Shown here: positions 13,201 through 24,312 of the stretch, one piece after another
Layout of the letters: each line of letters opens with the position of its first letter
Position numbering within the stretch: position 1 is the stretch's first letter
Origin: Blasia pusilla
Taxonomy: Eukaryota; Marchantiophyta; Marchantiopsida; Blasiales
NCBI GenBank assembly: GCA_050084515.1
Contig: CM114273.1
Coordinates: 33,046,001 to 33,110,000, forward strand
Length of the DNA: 64,000 nucleotides
Direction: 5' to 3'
Made by a program: the position numbers and the translations under genes
The notes under the pieces: generated by a model
The model's input: only the letters and a program-made list of their open reading frames with translations
What the model was told of the DNA's origin: nothing
Database searches by the model: none

Positions 13201-15946
13201 TAAGTCTCAATACTAAGTCCCATGGCCCTGTGGGGTCCCCGTGGACAATAAATCTATTCATTCATTCATTCGACCATACCCTCTTTTTAAGTTATAATTG
13301 AGAGTGCAGATTAGTTCTAGATACAGACCTTAAATCCCTGTACAAGCACCCATCACAAACACTTAAATCTGAATTCTAACTTGCAACGGACATACAAACA
13401 CCATGTAAATGCTACACTTGCAGCATCTGTAACAAGTTAACACTTCAGAATCAGCTGGCAGTATTTATACAGCACACTATTCTTCTGTTGGGAGACTGAA
13501 AATACTTCAAGCTAGGGAGCATACTTCTGGTCAAGTAGAACTGGGCTCCGGGTACCATGGGCTATGTCCATTAAGCTTCAAGTAAGAGAAGATTATATCT
13601 ACTAGTTTCACAACTATATTAAATTAGGACGTCGGAGTGCATAGTGCAGTTATATAGAAGCCATAGTTGTCTCTATGAAGGAACTACTCCCAATAGACCC
13701 TCTGAACGCAAAACTATCAACCACACTGAATGGCGATGCCATCTTCCAGAGAGATTTTTCTTTTCAAGTGAGATTTTGGGTTCAAGTTTCCTTCACAAGC
13801 CTCCAGATAGTCATCACACCCATAATGATAATGATTTATGCTGCTGCAGAACAAACCTGTGGTTACGAACACAAGAAAGGAAAGCATATCAACACCAACC
13901 TAGTTGCAGGATCTATACTAAGCAGATTCATCTGGGAAACTCACCCCAGGATCCTTGGGGGACTTGTAGGGCTCCCCTCGCCGGACAATGGAGAAGTGAT
14001 TGAAATCAAGCTCATACAAATCTTCACAACCATGCCGAATCCCCAGCGAAGCAAAAATAATTATCTTCCGCATAGTATGTGACTGAGCATTCTTGAGAGC
14101 AAGGACCCCTGACTCCATTATTCTTTTCACTTCCTTTGGACAGAAAGCTGTTTTAGGTGCTTTCTTATAAGACGTAGTTATCCCTGGACCTCGGAAGCCA
14201 ATATGGTCATTCCCACAACCTCGCCTACTGAAGTACATTCGTTCTCCTCGCTTACCCTTTCTTCCATCTTTAAGCTTCTTCTTCCTCCGTTTCTTTTTCC
14301 TGTCACTCTCCTCCTCCTCCTCCTCCTCCTCCTCCTCCTCCTCCTCCTCTTCCTCCTCTTCTTCATCCTCATCTCTCTCACCATTACAAGGAACCATGGA
14401 GAACTCTTTTCCTGTTTCAACTTTCACTTCCACACCGAGAACTCCCTTCAGCTTCTCTCTGAGCCTGACACCCTTCCATACTTCAGACCCATCCACCTTC
14501 AATTTCTTCTTATCGCCTCCATCCTCCCTTTCCTCACCATCATCCTCATCAAACTCATCCTCACCGTCCTCTTCATCATCATCGTCGTCATCAGAATCCC
14601 CAGAATCATCCCTCTCAGAAGCAATATCTTTACTGAGCTTCTCCAGGTCAGCTGAAGTCACCTCCTCTCTGCTCATCCAGTTTACTCCAGTATCCTGTCT
14701 CTCCAACGGATGCACATTCTCTAGAGGCATTGTCAGCTGCAAAAGTTCTTCTGTCTCTTCTTTGACCGATGACAGAGAACTCTCCAGGTCGCAGGCAATC
14801 TTCTGCCCATCCTCATTTTCACTTTCCCCTTGTGTCCTTTCAGGCTTTCGCTGCTTCTTACTCTTCCTCAATCCATTTGGAACCAATCCTTCCTAGAAAA
14901 AGAACAAAATGGCTAGTGTGTTAACAATGCGGACATCAAGATCATGAAGGTTGAAGACAGAAATGAAAAAAAAAGGTGCCCAAAATTTTAGTCTTTCACA
15001 TCTTTGGAGAAAATACAACAGCGTGTCCTAGTAAACATAAGGGTAGTACGGGGCGTCCCTAACAACAAACATGGGAAAGAGGCTTCAAAAAAAGGGAGTA
15101 AAGAATATCCGTGTTCCCAAGCAGGTTGAATACTTACATTCAGTGTCCTAGTGCCAACAACTGTAACTGAGACTACTTACCAAAACTCAGGCGTGTCAAA
15201 AAACACAGGCAAAGGGACTCTAATCAAGAACAGTGCCCAACATCACGCCTTCATGAAATGGACAGGGAAAGGGGGAGAAAGCTTACGAGCTTATCGTCGC
15301 TGCCAAGCTTTGCCTCGAGTCTAGTGACTCGCCCCTGCAATTCAGCATTTTTCCGGCGTTCTCGCTCCAACTCCGCAAGTACCTCCGCGACATTCGGCCC
15401 TGGGAAAGGACCTGGTGCAGGCATTTGTGCATATAGCGAGCCGAAATGATGACTAGTCTCCGAGATCAGATGTGTATCACCACGGAAGCGCTGCGGCTCC
15501 ACAGTGACAGGAGGAGTAGCGTGGCCATTCGCCTCCGGCGTCAGCTGCTGGGAAGGAGGCAAGGAAGAAAAATTGTTAGTTGATGCTTCAACCGCCGGGT
15601 GCTGATGGACGCGGTGACGGTGGTGGTGGTGGTGGTGGTGGTGGTGGTGGTGCAGAAATGGGGGCCCACTCTCATCCTCTGCCAACATTTCGATTGGTGA
15701 ATTGGAAGATTTTTCATCATCCAGTCTCGATCGTTTCGGGGCCAATGGACGAGATGATGCCCCTTCTTCCCCACCTCTAATCTCGGACGGATATGGACTT
15801 CGCATTTCTTCACCATCGCCACTTCCCACGTTCTCAGGAGATGATCGGAATGTGGTCAGGTGGGATAACGTCTTCACAGGTTTCGGAAGGAGTCGGGGGG
15901 CACATGGCGCGTCCAAGCCAGCGTTACATGCTTGGAACTCCGCCAT
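7279..15946 (-). CDS. Plant nuclear protein with tyrosine-recombinase-like core (possible Crypton-type domestication), 899 aa
   Basis: Six exons: 15946-15287, 14892-13945, 10162-9972, 9031-8825, 8259-8199 and 7911-7279. All have GT-AG introns and the phases agree throughout, giving 899 codons. Residues 99-109 are an 11-His run. A short coiled coil follows (VAEVLAELERERRKNAELQG). Residues 310-410 are very acidic, with a long Glu run, then a basic KKKRRKKKLK nuclear-signal-like patch. The core (about 430-670) contains SLGIRHGCEDLYELDFNHF, CPLRILDEEKAMRP, SCLFLCIKYGGRTRNL, LLVHIRTGSFFFKALGITLL and LDLLQKYY. The C-terminus is Pro/Tyr-rich and then Ser/Asp/Glu-rich. The order Arg in a GxR..E-L helix (R506), H-x-R (H626/R628) and terminal YY (667-668) recalls tyrosine recombinases, but this is inference, since H-x-x-R is reduced to H-x-R. 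From memory the core is highly conserved in plant-only proteins of unknown function. Intron 2 holds a LINE. Confidence 0.85.
10385..13271 (+). mobile_element. 5'-truncated, inactivated non-LTR retrotransposon (LINE) in intron 2, antisense to host gene
   Basis: The frame 10390-12108 starts inside the C-terminal part of an apurinic-type endonuclease (STSVVDYLIGE, then SDHEPLYF). It then runs through reverse transcriptase: RGQAGFQHSHSTLDHLLTL, FVDFKKAFDTV, GVKQGCPLSPTLFGLYIDEL and YADDIVLMS (Tyr codon at 11920). A frameshift near 12075 moves coding to 12075-12572, where a stop interrupts it. Remnants continue to about 13076 with a C-terminal zinc-binding pattern, CRFCNSG..DDEHHYLFDC. The 3' end is four ATTC units, as in LINEs that use microsatellite tails. 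The missing N-terminus, frameshift and stops mean it cannot move on its own. Confidence 0.88.
13256..13271 (+). repeat. (ATTC)4 tail of the LINE
   Basis: Four exact ATTC units end the LINE. The next bases, GACCATAC (13272-13279), also occur at 10189-10196, so they may be a target-site duplication. Confidence 0.7.
14307..14362. repeat. CTC/CTT trinucleotide run encoding a poly-Glu tract
   Basis: A CTC-rich repeat on the plus strand that reads on the minus strand as about 20 consecutive Glu codons in exon 2 of the recombinase-like gene. It is likely length-polymorphic. Confidence 0.85.
15618..15652. repeat. GGT/GTG trinucleotide run encoding an 11-His tract
   Basis: Tandem GTG units on the plus strand are read on the minus strand as CAC/CAT codons in exon 1 of the recombinase-like gene. 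Confidence 0.85.
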
Positions 15947-17880
15947 GGCCAGCGCAGTCTTGGAAGAGCCACCCCGAGACAGCGGGAGCCTCGTCTCACC
16001 GCAACATGCTCTACGTGCAACTCTAACACCTCCAGAATGAATACTCCCACCTAAAAAACCTTCAGCTCACCACCAGTTCCTCGGTCTCTTTCTATATGAA
16101 AACTTCCTCACGGAAAGTACACATAACCCCCACAAAATACTCGACTCTATCCAATGTCAACAGTTTCCAAGCAACGCAAATGTACAAACTGCCAATTGCC
16201 GCTTTCCAACCTCACTTGCTTCTGGTTCCGTTCCGCCTTCAAGCGCTAGCTCTGTCCTGAACCGACAGAGGGGCAAAAAAAATCCAAAACCCGGGGAATA
16301 AAAATATCAAAACCAAATGACTACCTCCCAATCTTCCTCAACTCCTCTACTACTCCCATGCCCGACTGGAGAGAAGTACCTCCACAGAAAGAGTTCCACT
16401 ACTTCCGACATCCTACATAGCAATCCTCCAATCCTAAACCTCGACAAATTATTCACACCTAAGCGCATGGCACACACACCCGATAGGCTGCTACATCCTC
16501 GCTGTTTCCTTATCCGGCTCCTGCTACTCGAACTCCAGCCGTTCACCGAATCCCCAGGCCAATCCATACACACATGACTTCAAAATTTCCTTGTGACCGC
16601 AGGAAAGCCGCAGAGCGATCGCAGACTGCGGTGACTGTCCGATGATACCGTCAAAAGTTTCCCGAAACATTCTGTCATCCCTCTCTCTCTCTCTGCCTGC
16701 GTTCATGGATCTCTCTCTCTCTCTGTCTTGAAGAGCACACAGACTAGAACGACGACGACGACAGAAAGAAAGAGCTGCTGCAGCACTCGCCAAGGTGCAG
16801 CGCACAGGCTGGAGGACACGCAGGGAGCGCGGACCTGCCACGTGTGCAGGCGGAGCGCCGAATTCGGAGGGCAAACGGGATGGGAGATTCCGCTCGGGGT
16901 AGGAAGACCTGCCACGTATGCAATCGGAAGCCCTGTTGAAGCAGGGCGGGAACACTTGCCCGCAGACGGGTGGGTGGGTGCCTCCCATGTGGCAGATTTG
17001 CATACGTTCGATATCTGCTACCACCATACCCACCTGCCACCCTGGCAGACACCTGAGGTTACCTCGAGTCTTCGTCTCGTACACTCGCCTCGTCAGCCCC
17101 ATCACCTGTACCACCTCTGCTCACTTACCACTGCTTTCCTCCTCCCCACAACGCCTCCGTGTCAAAAGCTTCCCCGAATCCCATAAACGATGGTTTCTCT
17201 CTACGCTCCACCCCACTCCTCCCCGCCCTGCCCTCCCGCATCAGTTACACCCAAGCTCCTGACACCCGGGTCCTGATCTGGGAGACCAGGTTCTTACCCC
17301 GATTCTAGATCTAGAAAGGTCTACTCCCCATCGGACGGCGCAAGCGCATCCCAGCCTGTGAACATGATTCCAGGGTTCCCCGTACCGTTACGACAAGTGC
17401 GTGCGGCTCCGCTGTCGTAGGTCGCATGAGTACGGATCCAAAACCCTTTTTAGGATGGAAACGTTTGCATTCCATTGTGAACTACACAAATATAGTTCAC
17501 GTGTGTGAACGGAACAGATTAGAATCAATGAACGCATAGAACCGGGGCCACGAGTATACTGGCCGGTTGAAAATAGGAATTTCCGACCTCTGAAAGGATT
17601 TTCTGGCAGGGTTTCCGACGAACTCGCCCCCCCTTTCGGAAACTTGCCGCCCCGCTCGGAAACTGGCCCGTATTTCCCTGTTCATGGCGGAGACATGGCG
17701 GAAATATCACGTTCCCGGTAGAAAGTGGTCGGTTTTCTCCTGGAAACGGTTTTCAGCGTGTCGGAATGTTCCCGGGAGGGCTTTCGGGTACCGGAAAACA
17801 CGCAATCCGCAGCAACCGTTAGATGAGAGGCCTGGAGTCCTTGGACAAATCTCCTCCCTCCATAGTAGGGTTGTGCCGCT
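15947..17880. promoter_or_regulatory. Upstream region of the recombinase-like gene, with CT/GA repeats and a G-box
   Basis: No coding segment recognised. Interrupted CT repeats at 16679-16727 read as GA repeats in the sense of the gene starting at 15946, as is common in plant 5' leaders. The phrase ACCTGCCACGT occurs twice, near 16837 and 16908. The first is followed by GTG and so contains a CACGTG G-box. GC content is high from about 16600 to 17300. The transcription start was not located. Confidence 0.4.
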
Positions 17881-18029
17881 GTAGCGGCTGCTGTTAGGGG
17901 CCTTGGGGGCTGCTGGGGGCCTGGGGCATTCGGGGAATGGGGGTACCTGGCTGTGGGAGGCAGCGGGACCATCATTCGACATTTCCACGGTTCCACCTTC
18001 GGTCGCAGCGTCCTGCAGCTCACAGCGTC

Positions 18030-18560
18030 CTGACTCCTGCGGCTCCCGAGTCCCGCCTCACTCGTCCTCTCGGGCCTCGGCTTTCGGCCTCACTCGTCCT
18101 CTCAGGCCTCGGCTCCGGCCTCACTCGTCCTCTCGGGCCTCGGCTCCGGCCTCACTTGTCCTCTCGGGCCTCGACTTACGTTTTTGGCACTGTTTTGATC
18201 TTCTATGTGATAGTTTGGGCCCAGTGACTCTCGACTCAGCTGATTTTTGCTCCTCTTTGTGCGAGTTTGTGTCGCAACACGGCCTCCTGCGTCCCGCGGC
18301 TCCCGCCTTACTTGTCCTTTCGGGCCTCGGCTCCGCCTCAGTCGTCTTCTCGGGCCTCGACTCCTCACGTTTTTGGACTTTTTTGCTCTTTTTGTGACAG
18401 TTTGGATGTAGCGACTCTCGATTTAGCTGATTTTTGCTCGTGTTTGTGACAGTTTGTGTCGCCACACGGCCTCCTGCGTCCCGCGGCTCCCGCCTCACTC
18501 GTCCTCTCGGGCCTCGACTCCTCACGTTTTTGGCACTTTTCTGCTCTTTTTGTGACAGTT
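18030..18560. repeat. GC-rich nested tandem repeat
   Basis: A short phrase, CTCGTCCTCTCGGGCCTCGGC with variants, repeats four times at 18060-18175. It is then embedded in larger units that also contain CGTTTTTGG (18179, 18368, 18525), a GTGACAGTTTG phrase and CGGCCTCCTGCGTCCCGCGG. Larger-unit spacing is about 189 and 157 bp. Copies are diverged. It lies about 0.7 kb upstream of the hAT transposase remnant and may be its subterminal repeat region. Confidence 0.7.
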
Positions 18561-19225
18561 TGATCTAGCGACTCTCGACTCAACTTCTTTTTGCTTGTCT
18601 TTGTGACAGTGTGTCTCTTGCGACTCTTGCCTGCAAATTGTCACAACTCTCGCCTGCAGAAGTTTTTTCCTGGCTCACATCATATTCTTGCCCGCAGACT
18701 GTCACAGTTTCAATCCGCCCCAGAGTCTACATTGCAGAGCCGCTATAGTTCTTGGGAACTTCTCTTGTTCATGTCTTCTTCTATTCTTCTTTGTATTGTT
18801 CTTGGCTTATAAACCCATAGCTCGGGTGAATCATTTCTCTTCAAGGCCTCCATTGTTTGCTGGTTTTCCTTGCCTTAGTTGCTTTCGTACCGAGTTTGAA
18901 TGTTCAGCGTATTTAGTCAACAGCTTGGTTTACACTACTACCTTCCAGCAGCAACCAAGATTGCATAGTGCTGATTTGTGCACTTGCAGTCTTGCATGAG
19001 CCGGATTTGAGTTTTTTTTTCGCATGAGCAGAGTTTAGGGCCGTTCTCTTTTTGCATTTATTATCATTGTAAGAAGAAGGGGTTGCCTTTAGGCCACAAC
19101 TCTACTTGTTGCCTTTGGTCTCCTGGCCGCATGTTTCTTTAGTTCAAGGTAGTGAAGTTGTATCTGTTCTGGTTTAGGGTTAGGTTCTCGATTGTGACTT
19201 GACATAGACAGGGGAAGGGGAGAGG
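18561..19225. other. Leader between the tandem repeat and the hAT frame
   Basis: Further decayed pieces of the GTGACAG repeat phrase run to about 18710. After that no repeat or gene is recognised. Confidence 0.4.
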
Positions 19226-21500
19226 GTGAGACATCATCTTCAAATGGCCAAGAGACAGAGAACTATGAGTGAAATGTTACACAAAGATTGTAGTCAATTA
19301 TTTTCAGAAGAGTCAAGCAGGTCAGGCTCATCAGATGGAAAGGAAGTAGATACATCCAATGGACCTTTGGGAAGCATATCTGATAAGAATCGACATGCAT
19401 GGAAGGACATGTGGTACTCTCTATTTGATTGCATAGAATTTCATGTAGAAAGCGGTAGGATTTTCTGCAAAGTTTGTAGACAGGGAAAGGGTAAGAGCTC
19501 GTTTGCAAGGGATGGTGCCATAAACTGTAAGGTCTCGGCCTTCACAGATCATGGCAAATCTAATGAGCATATGAAGCTCTCTTGGGCTGCTAACATAGGG
19601 AACATGTCCATGGCCAAGGCCATTGCAACTACTAATTGAACTTGTGATGTAGCTTTATTGACTTTATTTAAGTCTGCATATTTCATTGCAAGGGAAGCCT
19701 TGCCTTTTGTGAAATTCCCAAATTTGTGTAAGTTGTTATGTTCTGTGAATGCCCCATTGACTAGAGAGTTGTACCAGGATGAGAAGAGTTGTGCTGATAT
19801 GTGCTTTTACATCAGCCAAGTTCTTCTCAGAAGGACCCTTAGTAAAGTGCAGAAGTTTCCTTTTTTCGGGATTATGATAGATGAATCCACGGATATTTCT
19901 GTAACAGGGCACTTGGTTGTATTTGTAACGTACTTAGAAGAGGGCCAGGTTCAGAGTTCATTTCTAGGATTGATGCAATGTCCAGAGAAGTGCTCCAATG
20001 CTATTACTAGTACTCTTTTGGAGTTGATAAAGGATTCAGGGCTTGAGAGTACAAAAATGGTAGCTTTTGGCTCTGACTGAGCCTCAACCATGGTTGGAAG
20101 TCAAAATGGGATAGCCTCTTAACTGAAGCAGAAGGTAAATCCCTTTTTGCTCTCTGTGCATTGTGTAGCACATAGGACCAATTTGGCTGCTTTGACAGCA
20201 GCCAAAACACCAACTTGCAAGGAGACATCAAGAGATATAGACTCCATCTTGAATGCTGTAGCTGGATATTTTAGGAGATCTTCCAAGAGGAAGTGTGCTC
20301 TTGCAACATTGCAAGAGAAACTCAATGACTCCAAAGAGTTATGAAAAGGTATCATAAAATTCGTTGGTTGTCACGTTGGCAAGCAGTGACTACATTGTGA
20401 GATTTGTTGGAATCTGTTCTTAGGTATTTCAGGGATATTTTGCATTCCGAGGATGATGGTAATGCTACTAATCTATACAACAGGTTGAGATCATTTCAAA
20501 TGATCTACCAATTGTATTTTCTGGCTGATATTTTGTCAATTCTTGCAAACTTGAGCAAAGTTTTTCAATACAAATTTGTAGATGTTAGTACTATTGGCAG
20601 CATAATGAATTCTGAAATTGCTTCCATTACAATGAATTTTGTGATGGAAAGCCATGATTTAAATGCTTCTACTTTCTCAGAAGATTTAGGGTATCATATT
20701 TTTCTTGATTTTGGCCCCCCTGGAGGATATCTGAAGCGCCTGCAAACTGAGATAAGGGGTAGAAAGTTCCATAGCATAGAGATGGTGAGAGATGAGACGG
20801 GAAAGGACTTGGAATCTGCTTTAACCTTTCAAAAGAATTTTTCAGAGAGTGTATGTGCAGGTTTACATGACCGATTCAAAGATAACAATTTGATTGGTGC
20901 AATGAGGGTATTGAATCCTCTTCACATGCCTTCAAGGCAAGTAGGGCTGAATAGTTGGGGTTGTAAGGAGGTAGATGAGTTATGTGCACATTTTGGAGTG
21001 GCATTACCACTGAGGGGTCATTTGCAGCCCGCTCTTATAAACCCTGGAGCAGTGAAACATGAATTTTAGTCATTCAAGCTCATGTCCACAACTGAGTGGA
21101 AAGACCGAAACTTTCGAGACTTGTGGGCTATGGTAAGTTGGAGTCCATATTTGCAATGTAAGTTTTATAACCTACTTGTGTTAGCTAATATTGCTAGAGT
21201 ACAATGTGTGAGTCTGACTATTTGTGAGAGAGCTTTCTCTATTCGAATACTATTAAGACTAAAAGTCGTAATAGATTGATGACAAAACATTTGGATCTTG
21301 TCAGATTTAGGATTTCCTTAGAGGGGCTAGTACCTGATTATGAGGATCTCTTGGTTGAATCAATAGTACTTTGGAAAAATTCTGCAAACTTTAGATATGT
21401 ATATTCGAACCCCGAGAAGTATATTGTTGATCCTTCAATAGAAGCAACAAATGAGGTTGAGAATCTTTGCAAGTCCATCTATTCCGGATGTTTAAGATAG
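19226..21500 (+). pseudogene. hAT-family transposase remnant
   Basis: The first frame (19226-19639) ends with a zinc-finger-like C-x2-C...H-x5-H region (IFCKVCRQGKGKSSF...FTDHGKSNEHMK). The catalytic region follows from 19658: FFGIMIDESTDISVTGHLVV, then SVHCVAHRTNLAAL (20150-20190). The C-terminal dimerisation region is near 21200-21330 (LTICERAFSI; MTKHLDLVRFRISLEG). In-frame stops at 19637, 20078, 20117 and 20342 and several frameshifts break it into six or more pieces, so it is dead. The layout resembles ZNF862/KIAA1586-like hAT proteins (impression from memory). Terminal inverted repeats and the 8-bp target duplication could not be identified. Confidence 0.85.
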
Positions 21501-21578
21501 TGGTGGAAGAGAGAACGGGGGACCCTTTTGTAATACCTTGGAGCTTTTCATGGAGCTTCAAGTATTATGGAGGGTAAG

Positions 21579-21769
21579 ATCCTTGGCTCCCAATCGGTGG
21601 GAGGCCTGGCCAGGATTCAAATCCTGCCAAGGATATGTTAGAAGAGTGAAAGGATCATAGGGGCAGCCTATGCAAATAAATTCACAATAAGGAACCCAAT
21701 TTTAATTGCATATAATCCTTGGTTCCCAAAGGGTGGGAGGCTTGGCCAGGTTCAAATCCTGCCAAGGAT
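21579..21769 (+). repeat. Pair of ~55-bp tRNA-like repeats
   Basis: Two related copies lie at 21579-21634 and 21715-21769. Each starts ATCCTTGG and ends GCCAAGGAT, so the ends pair (9 bp in copy 1). Inside are a TCCC/GGGA hairpin and a T-arm-like element. In copy 2 this is GGTTCAAATCC, matching a polymerase III B box. The segment TTGGCTCCCAATCGGTGG loosely resembles an A box. There is no anticodon arm, so this is not a normal tRNA. A tRNA-derived SINE head is one possibility. Confidence 0.5.
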
Positions 21770-22664
21770 GTGAAAGAAATTTCCAAGTTGAAGCCTTGAA
21801 GGAGTGCAAAATGGAGAGAAAAATAGAGTTGAAGAGTTGGAAACGGGAAATAAAATTTCCGGGAAGATTTTCAAGCCGCCGGAAATTGGGGGCCCGCAAA
21901 CCCAAGTCCCAGAAATGCACTGGTCGAAATATAAAAAATTCAGAAATTTACCTTTTAAAAAATTTATCTCAGAAATTAGCTGCCTTAAATTATTTCTATC
22001 TCCTCCTACCGGAACCCTAAACGAATTTTTTGACTGCACGTCTAAGGCCCCGGATATCTACGGGTTGCCAGGAAAAAACTACCCGGACCTTGATTAGAAT
22101 TACAGAGTCACATGATTGGAAACTCAAGGTCCAATCACTTAAGAAAGTGATTGGACCTTGAGTAAGGTCACTAATCCAAAAACGTGTATGACATGTAAGA
22201 TAGCAAAAATTAGACCAATACATGTACGGGGTAACAATTGGAAAAGAAAAGTCCAATTAACCTCTCAATAATTAAGAAAGTGTTTGTAGTAAAGTCATAC
22301 TAAAAATTTTAATTAATCTCTTACGCATTAAAAATGATCGGAGTAAGGTCATGTATCTCGATAAAAAAAATGTAATCTCTTGTGTGCAGAATCACACGAA
22401 TTCAAGATGATATGTTGGATAACTGCCCAACCAAAAAAAACAACGCATACATGTAGGGGCCGTAACAATGATAGATAAAAAGAAACAAAGAGTAGACATG
22501 ACGAGGGTTATCATTATTAACAACCTCATTATTTACTACCATCCGAATATATATCCTGATATTAGCAAGGATCCTTGTTTGTTAACATCCTTCAGACCAA
22601 TTCAATGTAACAAGAATGGGTTGTCGTAGGTAGGGATCCGGAGGATGAGATGCAATTTTTCCGA
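21770..22664. other. Intergenic DNA with a perfect hairpin
   Basis: No gene. Apart from the inverted repeat at 22123-22162, nothing is recognised. Confidence 0.5.
22123..22162. repeat. Perfect 18-bp inverted repeat, 4-nt loop
   Basis: CTCAAGGTCCAATCACTT at 22123-22140 is followed by AAGA and then by its exact reverse complement at 22145-22162. Confidence 0.9.
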
Positions 22665-23216
22665 GTGCAACCAATTGGAATCCGACAGGTTGCATTTGGT
22701 CCACGTGGAGAACACGTCGTAACGGTCCATCGTCGCTATCGCCCCAACATCCCACCATCATTGTTGCCCCAATGGTGAGGAGCTAATGGCTCCAAAACTA
22801 TATAAGGACGAGATTCCGCGCCTCCCATTTCTTCATTTCCCACAAATTTGTGAGAGATCTTCTTCCTCCGAGGACTTAGCTGGTTGGCAGTGAAGCACCC
22901 CAACCTTCCCACAGTCATTTTGATGGTTCGTGTGCTTTCCCTTCAACTAGCCCACGAAACGGTTGGTGATCCTTCAACTAGAAGATGACGACAATGAGGC
23001 TCAGCTCAAGGCTTCTCGCCCATCTTTCGATAGCATTTTTTCGCCCATCTTTCCAAAGGTGAAGCAGTACGTCTCCGAGTGTTAACTGCTTTATAATCTT
23101 GTGGCCATCCTCGACCTCAACAATGACTCCAAAAAAGGCCCAATTAAGCCAGCAAGGGTGGGAGCTTCACTCCCAAGTCCTCTAGGACTCCTACATCGGC
23201 TTCTTCTGTCTGACTC

Positions 23217-23534
23217 TTGGTCACAAACATACGGCGAGACGAGATAGGGAAGCGGGAGAGAGAAGGAGAGATGCACATGCAGGAGCTAGAAGCAAAACTT
23301 GCTCTTGAAAAGCTCGCAAAGCAACAACAAATGGAATTATCCATAGCACGGAGGGAGAAGGCTATGCCTGTGGAAGTGGGAAGGCCCCCATGTCCCACCA
23401 ATAGTGTGGAAATGGATGATATCTCCTCATGGAAAGCAAGCGATAACATGAATGAGAGTAACATCGACGACTTTTTAGACAGTTCTGAGGAGGAGAAGAA
23501 GACCGCAAGTGTTGAGATGGTGGACATCTCATAA
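23217..23534 (+). other. Coiled-coil-like open frame of unknown origin
   Basis: A 105-codon frame rich in Glu, Lys, Arg and Leu (MHMQELEAKLALEKLAKQQQ), followed by an acidic Ser-rich tail. It lies against the end of the minus-strand gag remnant. I recognise no family. It may be a fragment of a captured gene or of an element's accessory frame. Confidence 0.3.
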
Positions 23535-24312
23535 TCAAGTTTTGGAGGAGACACAACATCATCCAAAAACCTATGGAAGAAATGGACGTCTTCATTGAAC
23601 ACTTTCCAACTCAATCCGGCTTCACAGCCTCAATGCTCCTTGCGATGTGCAGTCCACCACTGAAATGCGTGATCCTTTAAGAAGGTGGCCGCTACAGTCA
23701 CCTTGTCTTGCTCCTCCACCCTTTGCACTTCGAAGTAAAGCTTCAACTTCGTTAGAAACTCGCTCACTTTCTGAGAACGCCCCATTCCTCTGAATCATGG
23801 TGGAAAGTTTGTCTTACAAAGCTTCTTGCCAGAACTAGAAGCTTTGTTTGACTCGAGCTCAACAATCAGCTTGCTTTGCTGGGTCATGTGCTCACTCATT
23901 GGTTTCATGAAGTCCATCATCAGGACATAGAGAGCCGGATCGCTTGAGTTTGGAGCCGAAGGCCTCGCAAAAAGATGCGCGTTTGGGACATCCTCATGTC
24001 TAGGACTCAACACTTCACGAGTCGCTATTTCCTCCTCTGGCTCGCGGTTTGTCATTGATTTGTCTCTCGGATTTTTGAGTTTGACTCGAGACTTCCTTGG
24101 TTCTTCGCCCTTGCTCACCATTTGGGAGTCCTCGCCTTCTCAGATCTCCTCTTCGTCTCTTGCCTTCCTCCTCAAGCGTCGTGATCTTCTTACTACCTTG
24201 AGTTCTTCTCAAACGTCTAGATCTTCCACGACCCCAAGTTCACGCTCACCAAGGATAAGCTTTGATGCCCGTGTCGTGCGCCTACTCCCCTTGAACGTCA
24301 ATCTTAGTGTTG
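23535..24312 (-). pseudogene. Ty3/gypsy-type gag remnant
   Basis: Read on the minus strand, a frame at 24121-23795 is followed in the same phase, past a TGA, by VSEFLTKLKLYFEVQRVEEQ, then VAATFLKDHAFQWWTAHRKE and, past another stop, SWKVFNEDVHFFHRF. The pattern (F-x-G/K...YF, A...L, A..WW, W..F) is the Retrotrans_gag domain. No pol region or LTR is visible next to it. Confidence 0.7.

Noticed and set aside
13644-14896. Plus-strand Ser/Leu-rich frames opposite exon 2 of the recombinase-like gene
   Set aside because: Mirror frames of the acidic repeats of the real minus-strand exon.
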